DNA of 57,511 nt from an uncultured Alphaproteobacteria bacterium (GCA_938048755.1 CALIUG010000155.1:1-57511), one strand, 5' to 3'. Counted from the stretch's first letter, positions 8,187-17,453 are shown. The notes: generated from the sequence alone by a model not told the origin. A program made the numbers and translations.

Positions 8187-8654
8187 ATGCCTCTGGACCT
8201 TGCACCCGACGAACTTCTCAACTTCGCCTACGGCTCGAACCTGACGATCCGTTACGTCCATGACGAGTGTCCGTCGGCACGCACGGTGATGCATGCGGCC
8301 CTGCCGAACTACAGTATCCAGTTCCGCCGTTACTCGACCAACATGAAGGGTGGCATCTCGACGATCATCGAAACGCCGGGCGCCCTGGTCCATGGCGTCC
8401 TCTACGCGATCAAACGCGCAGAGATCGAAGCCATGGACGAGCTCGAAAACGTCAACGAAGGACTTTACCGGCGCGAGACCTTCCGCGTGTTGGGTGCCGA
8501 TCAGGCATGGCACAGCGCGGACCTCTACCGCGTGGCGCGACCTGGCGGACCGTTCCCGCCTTCACCGGTCTATCTGGGCCTGATGATCGAGGGTGCCACC
8601 GAGCACGGCCTTCCCACAGACTATATCGATGGGCTGAAGGCGCTCAGTCCCTGA
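8187..8654 (+). CDS. Gamma-glutamylcyclotransferase / AIG2-like protein
   Basis: A 155-residue protein with the hallmark FAYGSN at residues 13-18 and an acidic DELENVNEGLY stretch (84-94) that supplies the catalytic Glu in this fold. Members release 5-oxoproline from gamma-glutamyl amines or amino acids. It follows the M24 hydrolase closely in the same direction and is probably co-transcribed, hinting at hydrolysis of a gamma-glutamyl or acylated amine intermediate. Its last codons overlap the end of the convergent Sel1-like gene by 11 nt. Confidence 0.8.
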   Translation: MPLDLAPDELLNFAYGSNLTIRYVHDECPSARTVMHAALPNYSIQFRRYSTNMKGGISTIIETPGALVHGVLYAIKRAEIEAMDELENVNEGLYRRETFRVLGADQAWHSADLYRVARPGGPFPPSPVYLGLMIEGATEHGLPTDYIDGLKALSP

Positions 8655-9954
8655 CGATGTCCTCATCCATTTCGTCCGGCCACTGCGGCGGTCCGGTGAC
8701 CAGTTCTCCGGCACGCAGTTCTGCCGCGGCGATCTCATCATCGGTCAGACCCTTGCGCAGATCCTGGGCAAGCTGGTGCGAGCGGATGTCGTCAAGTCCG
8801 GGGCCTGTGTTCGCCAGCGCCACGAGAGCCCAAGCATAGGCTTCCACCGCATCGCCTTCGACCCCGTCGGCCGTGGCGTAACGCAGGGCGATATCCTGTT
8901 GTGCGCCCAGCAGGCCCCATTGCGCCGCAACCAGCACCTGGTCGGCCGCCGTGACGCCCTCGGGCCGGACATAGTTCACGCTCGCCTGCGTGCCTGACAA
9001 CAGATAGAGCGCATCGGCCGAACCGGCTTCGGAGGCCTGCACGATCAAGGGTGCCTTGAAGTTGCTGACAAAAAAGACGCCCCAGCCCTCGTTGCTCATG
9101 GACGCCAATGCCCAGACCGCCGGGGGATAACGGAAACGACCGCCGATAAGATACCAGTCTGCTGCACGTTCCATGGAGGGAAGGTCGAGGCGGCCATAAC
9201 GATACATGTCGCCCATCAGGGTCGCAGCCTGGGGCTCTTCGGCCTCGGCAAGGGGAAGCAGTGTTTCATAGGCCTGCTGATACTCACCGGCCCGGATCAG
9301 TTCCCGTCCGAGGGATACTTCCGGCGGTGCCAGGTCTGCAAAGGCACCAGGCCAGGTCTGATCCGGCTGCCCTTGGTCCATGACCAGGGTAATGCCCCAG
9401 ATCTCGGGCGGGACGCCTTCCACGATGACCGCGACGCCATCACGCACGCGCACAAGGCGCTGGTCGGAGCCGGGCCAGCCCAACCACGATTCGGTCATCA
9501 GTCCATAGAGCCAACGTGCGGTCTGGCTCATGTCGGCCAGAACCGGATCTGCCGGAGCCGGCGCAAAGACCGGCGGTGGTGCAATCGCAAGTTCGACAAT
9601 GTCGGCAACCATCTCCAACCGCTGGGGAAGATCATTCCATGGCGTGGTCAGAATGATCCTGATCTGGTCGATGCCATCCTGTTCCTGAAAGAGAATGACG
9701 CTGACCCCGCTTGCCGGGGCATCACGATCCTGCGCGCGGCCGACAACAAGAGGCCCGACATAGGGATCGTCAATGGCCTCGAACTCGCTATCGAACAGCA
9801 GTCCGTGTTCAGCCACCACCTCGATCACGGCTTCGTTGTCGAACGGAAGCAGAGGTTCCTCTGCCTGCAACGAGCCCACGTCGAGGATGCCGAACAACGC
9901 GATGACAAGTGACAGGGAAAGCAACCTGCCGATTCGGTTTGAGAGCTGATTCAT
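8644..9954 (-). CDS. Secreted Sel1/TPR-like repeat protein
   Basis: A protein of about 436 residues with a signal peptide: basic start MNQLSNRIGR, hydrophobic LLSLSLVIALFGIL and a likely cleavage after SLQA. The C-terminal half holds Sel1-like helical repeats (AYETLLPLAEAEEPQAATLMGDMY and AAQWGLLGA...AYAWALVAL). Such repeats mediate protein-protein contacts in the periplasm. The start is uncertain: ATG 9954 fits the signal peptide best, and ATG 9975 is the alternative. No enzymatic motif is visible. Confidence 0.7.
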   Translation of the reverse strand: MNQLSNRIGRLLSLSLVIALFGILDVGSLQAEEPLLPFDNEAVIEVVAEHGLLFDSEFEAIDDPYVGPLVVGRAQDRDAPASGVSVILFQEQDGIDQIRIILTTPWNDLPQRLEMVADIVELAIAPPPVFAPAPADPVLADMSQTARWLYGLMTESWLGWPGSDQRLVRVRDGVAVIVEGVPPEIWGITLVMDQGQPDQTWPGAFADLAPPEVSLGRELIRAGEYQQAYETLLPLAEAEEPQAATLMGDMYRYGRLDLPSMERAADWYLIGGRFRYPPAVWALASMSNEGWGVFFVSNFKAPLIVQASEAGSADALYLLSGTQASVNYVRPEGVTAADQVLVAAQWGLLGAQQDIALRYATADGVEGDAVEAYAWALVALANTGPGLDDIRSHQLAQDLRKGLTDDEIAAAELRAGELVTGPPQWPDEMDEDIVRD

Positions 9955-10199
9955 CTGATTCTTGACCACCGTCATTCTTGAAAAACACACTGCAGGGGCA
10001 GCAGGCAGAGGGGCATTTATAGTGAGTCCATCAACAATGGGCTATTTGACGGCAGAACAAGGCAAAAAAATGCCCGTCGCGATGCAGATATGTTGACAGT
10101 CGGCCCGTGCAGGTGCGACTTCTTTGACGCGTTCGACAGAAAAAACCGCAAAGGCACAGATCGGACATCAAGAGGTAACGGGCGGGACACACAGGAAAT

Positions 10200-11321
10200 A
10201 TGACCGATTCAGGCCACAACAGGGTTGCCGGCGCGAATGAGCCGCTGGTCCGATTTGAAAATGTGCAGAAGACCTATGACGGCGAGATTCTGGTCGTCAA
10301 GGATCTCAACCTTGATGTCGAGCGCGGCGAGTTTCTGACGCTGCTTGGCCCGTCGGGTTCGGGAAAGACCACCACGCTGATGATGCTGGCCGGATTCGAA
10401 TCGGCCACCCATGGTGACATCATCCTGGACGGCAAATCGCTCAAGACGGTGCCGCCGCACAAACGCAACATCGGCATGGTGTTCCAGAACTATGCTCTGT
10501 TCCCGCATATGACCGTCCATGAGAACCTGGCATTTCCGCTGCAGTGCCACGGCGTCGACAAGTCCGAACAGGAATCCAAGATTGACGCGGCACTGGCGAT
10601 GGTCGAACTGACCGGTTTCGAACGCCGCCGCCCCGGACAGCTTTCCGGTGGCCAGCAGCAGCGCGTTGCGCTGGCGCGTGCCCTGGTGTTCCAGCCCCAG
10701 ATCGTTCTGATGGACGAGCCCCTGGGCGCGCTCGACAAGCAGCTGCGCGAGCAGATGCAGATCGAGATGAAGCATATTCACGAGAATCTCGGCCTGACCT
10801 TCGTTTACGTCACCCATGACCAGAGCGAAGCACTGACCATGTCGAATCGGATTGCGGTCTTCAACGACGGCATCATCCAGCAGCTGGATGATCCCGAAAC
10901 CCTTTATGAGAAGCCAAAAAATGCGTTTGTTGCCGAGTTCATCGGCGAGAACAATCAGCTTCTCGGGACGGTGAAGGATGTCTCGGGCGATCGTTGCACG
11001 GTTGAGCTGGCCTCAGGCGAGATCATCAAGGCCCTGCCGGTCAATATCGGCGGTGTTGGTGAGAAATCCATGCTTTCCCTGCGCCCGGAAGTCATCACCG
11101 TTGAGCCCGGGTCGGACAATTCCTGCGACGACATCCATACCGCGACGGTGCGTGAGCTCATCTACATGGGCGATCACACACGTGTCCGGGTGGAAACCTG
11201 TGGCAATGAGGATTTCGTCATCAAGATGCCCCGCGGTTCCGGCGGACGCAGCTTTGATGTGGGACAGGATATCAAGATCGGCTGGCATTCCCAGGATTGC
11301 CGGGCGTTGGACGCCGCCTGA
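10200..11321 (+). CDS. potA: Pot-type ABC transporter ATP-binding protein
   Basis: A 373-residue ATPase with Walker A GPSGSGKT (50-57), Q-loop Q96, signature LSGGQ (148-152), Walker B LMDE (170-173) and H-loop H206. A C-terminal TOBE-like regulatory domain follows from about residue 240. It powers the binding-protein-dependent importer encoded downstream. The family usually imports spermidine or putrescine, but the creatinase immediately after the permeases suggests a guanidino or amine substrate here. ATG 10200 has AGGAA upstream. It is the first gene of the importer operon. Confidence 0.88.
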   Translation: MTDSGHNRVAGANEPLVRFENVQKTYDGEILVVKDLNLDVERGEFLTLLGPSGSGKTTTLMMLAGFESATHGDIILDGKSLKTVPPHKRNIGMVFQNYALFPHMTVHENLAFPLQCHGVDKSEQESKIDAALAMVELTGFERRRPGQLSGGQQQRVALARALVFQPQIVLMDEPLGALDKQLREQMQIEMKHIHENLGLTFVYVTHDQSEALTMSNRIAVFNDGIIQQLDDPETLYEKPKNAFVAEFIGENNQLLGTVKDVSGDRCTVELASGEIIKALPVNIGGVGEKSMLSLRPEVITVEPGSDNSCDDIHTATVRELIYMGDHTRVRVETCGNEDFVIKMPRGSGGRSFDVGQDIKIGWHSQDCRALDAA

Positions 11322-11322
11322 A

Positions 11323-11357
11323 AATGTGGTGACCACATTGCCGCCACATAGCGGCAA
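11323..11357 (+). promoter_or_regulatory. Two consecutive inverted repeats between ATPase and binding-protein genes
   Basis: Immediately after the ATPase stop come AATGTGGT-g-ACCACATT (11323-11339) and then TTGCCGC-cacata-GCGGCAA (11338-11357, a 7-bp stem). No T-run follows, so neither is a classical terminator. The first resembles an operator palindrome. The second may be an mRNA-processing or stabilising hairpin that raises binding-protein levels. Confidence 0.45.
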
Positions 11358-11440
11358 GAGACTTGTACGGGTGACAAAGGCGCGGCAAACTTAAAGCCGT
11401 AGCCCGTACAAAAACACCAACCTTCAAGGGAGACGAATAC

Positions 11441-12514
11441 ATGAAGGGAATTCTTAGCATTTCGGCGGCAGCCCTCTCGGGTGTGGCGCTGATCGGTCTG
11501 ACGTCGGTTTCGCCGGCCCAGGCTGAAGACACGATTACCGCAGCAAGCTGGGGCGGCGCCTATTCCGCCAGCCAGCGCGAGGCTTACTACAAGCCCGCAG
11601 CCAAGGAAATCGACATGACCGTGCTGGAAGACGAGTGGGGCGGGACCCTCTCTGAAATCCGCGTGCAGGTCGATACCGGCGATTACAAGTGGACCGTCAT
11701 CGACGCAGAGACCGGTACCGGTCTGGCTGCTTGTGATGAAGGCCTGATCGCAGAACTCGATTGGGATATGCTGGGCGGCACGGACCGCTTCCTGCCCGGC
11801 TCGACCAGTGACTGCACTGTTGGCACGATTGCCTGGGCAACCATCTTTGCCTATGACGGCGACCACTTCACGGGTGACAATGTCCCCATGACGCTGGCCG
11901 ACTTCTATGACCTCGAAAAGTTCCCTGGCAAGCGTGGCCTCTATGCCAACTCGCCCGTGGTCAACATCGAGTTCGCTCTGATGGCTGACGGCGTTCCCGC
12001 CGATGAGGTCTTCACGTACCTCCGGGAAAACGAAGACGAAGCACTTGATCGCGCCTTCGCCAAGATGGACACGATCAAGGACGAAGTTGTCTGGTGGGAT
12101 TCGGGTGCCATGGCTCCCCAGCTCCTGTCTGACGGCGAAGTCGTGATGACGACCGCATGGAACGGCCGCATCTACAACGCCATCGTCAACGAAGGTCAGA
12201 ACTTCGTCATCGTCTGGGACGGCCAGATCATTGATTACGACGTCTGGATGATCCCGATGGGTCACCCCGACTACGATCTGGGCATGAAGTTCATCGAGTA
12301 TGCGAGCCGTCCTGAAGTGATGGCCCGTCAGTCGCAGTACATCTCTTATGGTCCCACGACCTATGCGGCTTCTGAGCTGATCAACCCGGATATCCTGCAG
12401 CATCTGCCGACCGCGCCGGCCAACCTGACCAATGCGGTCTGGTCCGACACGATCTGGTGGGCTGACCACACAGAAGAGCTCGGTGAGCGCTTCCAGGTCT
12501 GGCGTTCGCAGTAA
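11441..12514 (+). CDS. Periplasmic substrate-binding protein of the Pot-type importer
   Basis: A 357-residue PotD/PotF-like extracellular solute-binding protein. A signal peptide ends at SPAQA-ED (about residue 28). The mature part begins with the usual ITAASWGGAYS strand and carries family features such as YGPTT and the WWAD near the end. It delivers the ligand to the permease pair. AAGGGAGA lies just before ATG 11441. Strong hairpins before and after the gene fit the common pattern of extra mRNA for the binding protein. The ligand is not evident from sequence. Confidence 0.85.
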   Translation: MKGILSISAAALSGVALIGLTSVSPAQAEDTITAASWGGAYSASQREAYYKPAAKEIDMTVLEDEWGGTLSEIRVQVDTGDYKWTVIDAETGTGLAACDEGLIAELDWDMLGGTDRFLPGSTSDCTVGTIAWATIFAYDGDHFTGDNVPMTLADFYDLEKFPGKRGLYANSPVVNIEFALMADGVPADEVFTYLRENEDEALDRAFAKMDTIKDEVVWWDSGAMAPQLLSDGEVVMTTAWNGRIYNAIVNEGQNFVIVWDGQIIDYDVWMIPMGHPDYDLGMKFIEYASRPEVMARQSQYISYGPTTYAASELINPDILQHLPTAPANLTNAVWSDTIWWADHTEELGERFQVWRSQ

Positions 12515-12529
12515 TCTGACGCCTATGGC

Positions 12530-12565
12530 GGGAGGTCCGGTTTACCGGACCTCCCGTTTCTTTTT
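12530..12565 (+). terminator. Strong intrinsic terminator after the binding-protein gene
   Basis: An 11-bp perfect stem (GGGAGGTCCGG at 12530-12540 with CCGGACCTCCC at 12545-12555) with a TTTA loop is followed by GTTTCTTTTT. It lies inside the importer operon, before the permeases, so partial termination would lower permease expression relative to the binding protein. Confidence 0.85.
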
Positions 12566-12607
12566 CGACTTTTGGCTTATTGAATTTTCAAGACGGAACA
12601 CGCAACC

Positions 12608-13870
12608 ATGGCATCGACCGCAGAAACGGATGTGATGATGGCCGCCGATGGCGTGCCACTCAAGATCAAGCTTCGTCGTGCCGAGCGTATGCGCAAGATC
12701 TGGGCCCTTGGCCTGATTGCGCCGCTCTTTATCTTCATTGTCGGCGGCTTCATCGTCCCGATCATCTCGCTGATGACCCTGTCGGTGGAAGACCCCGAAC
12801 TGAACGAAGCCCTGCCGAGGACTGCCGAGATTTTTTCGCAGTGGGACGGTGAAGGATATCCATCCGAAGAGGCCATGCTGGTCTTTGCCGAGGAGCTTTC
12901 AACCGCCGACCGCGGTGAGTTCGGGCGGGTCTCCAAGCGCCTGAACTATGACATTTCCGGCTTCAAATCGATGCTGAAGGCCACGGCACGCGCATCCGAC
13001 GAGCTGACCCTGTTGCCTGCGGATCAGATTCTTCAGGGCTTCATCGACATCGATGATGACTGGGAAGACCAGGCCTATTGGCGCGCCATCAAGGGCGCTT
13101 CGTCAGCTTATTCCGATTACTACATGCTCTGGGCCGTCGATCTGAAGCGCGACGGCGAGACAGGCGAGATCATTTCGGTCGACGAGGGTCGGGCGGTTTA
13201 TGTCGAGGTGCTGATCCGCACGATCGAAATCAGCTTTGCCGTGACCATCCTCTGTTTCCTCATGGGCCTGCCGATCGCCTATCTGCTGGCGACCCTGCCC
13301 ACGGCCAAGAGCAACCTGCTTCTGATTCTGGTGCTGCTGCCGTTCTGGACCTCCCTGCTTGTGCGCACGACCTCCTGGCTGGTGCTGCTGCAGAACGAGG
13401 GCCTGGTGAACGACCTTGGCATCTGGATCGGCCTCTGGAACGAACCGCTTGAGTTGGTGCGCAACCGTCTGGGCGTCTATATCGCCATGACGCATATCCT
13501 GCTGCCCTTCATGGTGCTGCCGATGTTCTCGGTCATGAAGAGCATCAATCCCTGGCATATGCGCGCGGCGGCATCGCTTGGCGCGCCGGGCTGGAAGGCC
13601 TTCCTGAAGGTCTACATGCCCCAGTGCATGCCGGGCGTGGGTGCAGGCACCCTGCTCGTCTTCATCCTGTCGCTTGGCTACTACATCACCCCGGCGCTGG
13701 TGGGTGGGCCCGATGATCAGATGATCAGTTACTGGATCGTCCAGAACATGGGCCGCAACGCCAACTGGGGTCTGGGCGCGGCGCTTTCGCTGATCCTGCT
13801 GGTCCTGACGATGGTGATGTTCTTCATCTACAACCGCTTTGTCGGCATCGACAACCTGAAGGTGAACTGA
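12608..13870 (+). CDS. Pot-type ABC transporter permease (PotB-like) with a large insertion
   Basis: A 420-residue inner-membrane permease. TM1 lies near residues 33-58. TM2 to TM6 follow from about 198, with the EAA loop AAASLGAPGWKAFLKVYMPQ that contacts the ATPase. Between TM1 and TM2 is about 130 residues of hydrophilic, mostly acidic sequence, while ordinary PotB proteins are near 290 residues in total. This extra segment should be periplasmic and may touch the binding protein. It forms the heterodimeric channel with the next gene. Confidence 0.85.
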   Translation: MASTAETDVMMAADGVPLKIKLRRAERMRKIWALGLIAPLFIFIVGGFIVPIISLMTLSVEDPELNEALPRTAEIFSQWDGEGYPSEEAMLVFAEELSTADRGEFGRVSKRLNYDISGFKSMLKATARASDELTLLPADQILQGFIDIDDDWEDQAYWRAIKGASSAYSDYYMLWAVDLKRDGETGEIISVDEGRAVYVEVLIRTIEISFAVTILCFLMGLPIAYLLATLPTAKSNLLLILVLLPFWTSLLVRTTSWLVLLQNEGLVNDLGIWIGLWNEPLELVRNRLGVYIAMTHILLPFMVLPMFSVMKSINPWHMRAAASLGAPGWKAFLKVYMPQCMPGVGAGTLLVFILSLGYYITPALVGGPDDQMISYWIVQNMGRNANWGLGAALSLILLVLTMVMFFIYNRFVGIDNLKVN

Positions 13871-13872
13871 CC

Positions 13873-14700
13873 ATGGCTCTCCCAAGTTACGCAACACCGC
13901 TTGATCGGGCCTGGTATTACTCGTACCGCGTACTCTGCGGGCTGATCTTTGCCTTCCTGGTCATTCCGATTCTGGTGATCATCCCGCTCAGCTTCAATTC
14001 CGAGCCCTATTTCACCTATCCCATGCCCGGCTTCTCGCTGCGCTGGTATGAAGAGTTCTTCAACAGTCCCCAATGGCTTCTGGGCCTGAAGAACAGCATC
14101 ATCGTGGGCATCTTCGCGACGCTGGTGGCCAGTGTTCTGGGCACGCTTGCCGCGCTGGGCCTGAACAGGGCCGAGTTCCCGGGCAAACCGCTGATCATGG
14201 GCGTCCTGATCTCCCCGATCATTGTGCCGATCGTGATCACCGCTGCGGGCATGTTCTACTTCTACTCGCGCCTTGGCCTGACCGGCACACTGGCCGGACT
14301 GGTCTTTGCTCATGCGACAATCGGCGTGCCCTTCGTGATCATCACCGTTTCAGCGACGCTGGCGGGCTTTGACAACAATCTGGTGCGTGCCGGCGCAAGC
14401 CTGGGTGCGGGTCCGGTGAAGACGTTCTTCAAGATCACCATGCCGCTGATCCTTCCAGGCATTGTCTCGGGCGGCCTGTTTGCCTTCATCACCTCCTGGG
14501 ATGAGCTGGTCATCGCCATCTTCCTGGCAGGCACCGAAGAACACACCCTGCCCCGACGCATGTGGTCAGGCATTCGCGAGCTGCTCTCGCCGACCATCAT
14601 GGCCGTTGCCACGCTGCTGATCCTGACCTCCATCGCGCTGATGGTGGTCATGGAACTGCTGCGTCGGCGCACCGAACGCCTGCGCGGCATCCGCGTCTGA
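13873..14700 (+). CDS. Pot-type ABC transporter permease (PotC-like)
   Basis: A 275-residue permease of normal length with about six membrane segments and the EAA loop AGASLGAGPVKTFFKITMPL. It starts 2 nt after the stop of the first permease, so translation is coupled. With that gene it makes the membrane channel of the importer. The basic C-terminus (RRRTERLRGIR) fits a cytoplasmic end. A strong terminator follows. Confidence 0.87.
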   Translation: MALPSYATPLDRAWYYSYRVLCGLIFAFLVIPILVIIPLSFNSEPYFTYPMPGFSLRWYEEFFNSPQWLLGLKNSIIVGIFATLVASVLGTLAALGLNRAEFPGKPLIMGVLISPIIVPIVITAAGMFYFYSRLGLTGTLAGLVFAHATIGVPFVIITVSATLAGFDNNLVRAGASLGAGPVKTFFKITMPLILPGIVSGGLFAFITSWDELVIAIFLAGTEEHTLPRRMWSGIRELLSPTIMAVATLLILTSIALMVVMELLRRRTERLRGIRV

Positions 14701-14724
14701 CACCAACTGCATTGCGAAACACCC

Positions 14725-14760
14725 CGCCGCGGATCATCCCTGATCCGCGGCGTTCTTTTT
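14725..14760 (+). terminator. Intrinsic terminator between importer and creatinase
   Basis: A perfect 12-bp stem (CGCCGCGGATCA at 14725-14736 with TGATCCGCGGCG at 14741-14752) with a TCCC loop is followed by TTCTTTTT (14753-14760). The T-run abuts the GAGGA ribosome site of creatinase. Creatinase expression therefore depends either on read-through or on a promoter hidden near the hairpin. Confidence 0.85.
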
Positions 14761-14774
14761 GAGGAACGACAACC

Positions 14775-15983
14775 ATGAGCAATCTCAAGGACATGCTGGT
14801 CATCGAGAACGGTGAGCGCGTGAACCCGACGTTTTCCGCTGCCGAGATGAACGCACGCCTCGCCAAGCTGCGCGCGCACATGGCCGAAAACGGCATCGAT
14901 GCCGCAGTGTTCAGCTCCATGCACAACATCCACTACTACAGCGATTTCCTGTATTGCTCGTTCGGTCGACCCTATGCCCTGGTCGTCACGCAAGACCGCG
15001 CGACCACCGTTGCCGCCAACATCGACTATGGCCAGCCAGGTCGGCGCAGCGGCGACAACCTCACCTATACCGACTGGCGCCGGGACAACTACTTCCGCGC
15101 GGTCCAGAAGCTTGTTGGCGGCGCGAAAAGCGTCGGCGTGGAATTCGATCACATCAATGTCGAGAATTTGGAGAAGATGAAGTCCGCCCTTCCCGATGCC
15201 ACTTTCGGCAATATCGCGCCTGCAGCCATGGCCATGCGCATGGTGAAGTCGGATGAGGAAATCGCGCTGATCGAAAGCGCGACCGCCATTGCCGATATCG
15301 GCGGTGAAGCCTGCGCCGCAGCCGTGGGACCCGGCGTCCCCGAACACGAGGTCGCCATTGCCGGGACCGATGCCATGGTGCGCGAAATCGCCCGGCGTCA
15401 TCCCGACAGCGAATTGCGTGACACCTGGGTCTGGTTCCAGTCAGGCCTTAACACCGACGGCGCGCACAATCCCGTCACCACGCGCAAGATGCAGGCCGGC
15501 GATATTCTGTCCCTGAACTGCTTCCCCATGGTCGCGGGTTATTATGTTGCGCTGGAGCGCACGATGTTCTGCGAACATGCCAGTGACGAACATCTGCGCT
15601 ACTGGGAGATCAACTGCGAGGTCTATCGCCACGGCCTGACGCTGATCAAGCCGGGCGCGCGGTGCTGCGATATCGCTCGGGAGCTCAACGACATCTACGA
15701 GAGTTATCAGGTGCTCGACAAGCGCACCTTCGGCTATGGCCACAGCTTCGGCATCCTCTCCCACTATTACGGGCGCGAAGCCGGCCTGGAACTGCGCGAG
15801 GACATCGAAACCGTGCTGGAGCCCAACATGGTGATTTCCATCGAGCCGATGATCACCATTCCCGACGGCAAGCCCGGCGCAGGCGGTTACCGCGAGCACG
15901 ACATCCTGGTCGTGACAGAGGACGGCGCGCGCAACATCACCGGCTTCCCGGTCGGACCGGAGAAGAACATCATCCGGTCCTGA
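14775..15983 (+). CDS. Creatinase (creatine amidinohydrolase)
   Basis: A 402-residue protein that follows Pseudomonas creatinase from end to end as I recall that sequence, including HNI-YYSDFLYCSFGRPYALVV, TDGAHNPVTTRK and GYGHSFG-LSHYYGREAG. The catalytic residues are present: H231, E261 and E357 (H232, E262 and E358 in the Pseudomonas enzyme). It hydrolyses creatine to sarcosine and urea and needs no metal. GAGGA lies upstream of ATG 14775. Its place 74 nt after the Pot-type permeases suggests the importer brings in creatine or a related guanidino compound. No sarcosine oxidase or urease gene is present in the window. Confidence 0.88.
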   Translation: MSNLKDMLVIENGERVNPTFSAAEMNARLAKLRAHMAENGIDAAVFSSMHNIHYYSDFLYCSFGRPYALVVTQDRATTVAANIDYGQPGRRSGDNLTYTDWRRDNYFRAVQKLVGGAKSVGVEFDHINVENLEKMKSALPDATFGNIAPAAMAMRMVKSDEEIALIESATAIADIGGEACAAAVGPGVPEHEVAIAGTDAMVREIARRHPDSELRDTWVWFQSGLNTDGAHNPVTTRKMQAGDILSLNCFPMVAGYYVALERTMFCEHASDEHLRYWEINCEVYRHGLTLIKPGARCCDIARELNDIYESYQVLDKRTFGYGHSFGILSHYYGREAGLELREDIETVLEPNMVISIEPMITIPDGKPGAGGYREHDILVVTEDGARNITGFPVGPEKNIIRS

Positions 15984-15992
15984 CCGGAGATT

Positions 15993-17453
15993 TCAGGCGA
16001 CGGGCTCACCGTAACGGTCGGCGACGGCGGGTACGGGTTCCCCCAGCGCGGTCTCGACCAGTTCGTTGGGCCAGACCGGTTGCATGGTCCGCTCGAACGC
16101 CTGGCTCGCGCGCAGGATGAGATCTTCGCGGTACTTGGCCGCAACGATCTGAAGGCCCACAGGCAATCCGGCGGAGGTCACACCGCATGGAATCGACGCG
16201 CCGGGCTGGCCGGTCAGGTTGAACGGCACGGTGAACGGTGTGGCATGGTTCCAGCGATGCAGGCCCTGGCTGTGATAGGGCGTATCCACCAGCGGTGCCG
16301 GGGTCGGCAGGGTCGGGGTCAACAGCAGGTCCCAGTCCTGATGAAACAGGTTCATCTGCGTGCCAAGACGGTCGCGATGAACAATGGAGGCCTGGAGCTG
16401 CTCCACGGTCACGGCAAGACCACGCTCGGCAACCGCACGGAAACGCGGATCCAAGAGATCATGCTTGTCGGCGGGAATGCTCCGTAGGATGGCAGCGAAC
16501 CCGGCCAGCCAATGGGCCGTCATAGCCTCTTCGAGCGGTTCGAACACATGGCCGGGGTCTTCGACCACGGCACCCAGATCGGCAAAGGCCTTTGCGGCGG
16601 CGTCCGTCAGTTCGAGAACATCAGGTTCGACCAGAGCGCGCCCCAGACCAGGTGCATAGGCAATCCTCAGTCCCTCGACGCCCCCCGATAGGCTCTCGCG
16701 CCAGTCGCGGTCGTCATGCGGCAGCGCATACCAGTCCTGGGCATCGGGCCTGGCCAGTTCGTTCAACATCAGGGCTGCGTCTTCAACACACCGGGTCATG
16801 GGCCCTTCGGTCGAGGTCATGCAGAAGATGCCTTCTCGGGGATGGTCAGGCACACGGCCAAAGGTCGGCTTGAGGCCATACAGGCCGGAATAACTCACCG
16901 GAATCCGCACAGAGCCGCCGCCGTCGTTCCCCAGGGCAAGATGCCCGATGCCTGCTGCCAGCGCGGCAGCAGCACCGCCCGAGCTTCCTCCGGGGCTGTG
17001 CGCCAGGTTCCAGGGATTGCGCGTGAAGCCGAACAGGGGGCCATCGGTGATGCCCTTCCAGCCGTATTCCGGGCTGGTCGTCTTGCCCAGGAAGACACAG
17101 CCGGCTTCCCGCAGGCGTGCAACGCTGGGGGCATCGACTTCGCAGAGTGCATCGCTGCTGGTTGCAGAACCGTTGCGCAGCGGTCGATCCTTCATGGGGA
17201 TCAGGTCCTTGATCGAGACTGAAACACCATCAAGCGGACCGATGGGTTCGCCCTTCGCCCAGCGCGCCTCCGATGCCCGGGCCTCGGCCAGTGCGGTCTC
17301 GTGATCCCGCGTCATGAACGCATTGATCTTGGGCTCAACGGCATCCATGCGGGCCAACGCAGCCTCTGTCGCCTCAACCGGAGACAGCGACTTGTCGCGA
17401 TAGCGGCGCAGGGCCTCTGTTGCAGACATGTATGCCAGTGTCAGATCAGACAT
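15993..17453 (-). CDS. Amidase-signature family hydrolase
   Basis: A 486-residue amidase with the full Ser-cisSer-Lys triad: K82 in SIKDLI, S157 in SPGGSSGG and S181 in DGGGSVRIP. The 75 and 24 residue spacings match fatty-acid amide hydrolase. The family cleaves amides to acid plus ammonia or amine. It is convergent with creatinase (9 nt between stops) and is followed upstream by GalE on the same strand, 18 nt away. The substrate is unknown. It is not a GatA-type subunit by context, since gatB and gatC are absent. Confidence 0.85.
   Translation of the reverse strand: MSDLTLAYMSATEALRRYRDKSLSPVEATEAALARMDAVEPKINAFMTRDHETALAEARASEARWAKGEPIGPLDGVSVSIKDLIPMKDRPLRNGSATSSDALCEVDAPSVARLREAGCVFLGKTTSPEYGWKGITDGPLFGFTRNPWNLAHSPGGSSGGAAAALAAGIGHLALGNDGGGSVRIPVSYSGLYGLKPTFGRVPDHPREGIFCMTSTEGPMTRCVEDAALMLNELARPDAQDWYALPHDDRDWRESLSGGVEGLRIAYAPGLGRALVEPDVLELTDAAAKAFADLGAVVEDPGHVFEPLEEAMTAHWLAGFAAILRSIPADKHDLLDPRFRAVAERGLAVTVEQLQASIVHRDRLGTQMNLFHQDWDLLLTPTLPTPAPLVDTPYHSQGLHRWNHATPFTVPFNLTGQPGASIPCGVTSAGLPVGLQIVAAKYREDLILRASQAFERTMQPVWPNELVETALGEPVPAVADRYGEPVA

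Noticed and set aside
10093-10122. TTGACA upstream of the Pot-type ATPase gene as a -35 box
   Set aside because: No -10-like hexamer occurs 16-18 bases downstream, so the match is not enough to call a promoter.
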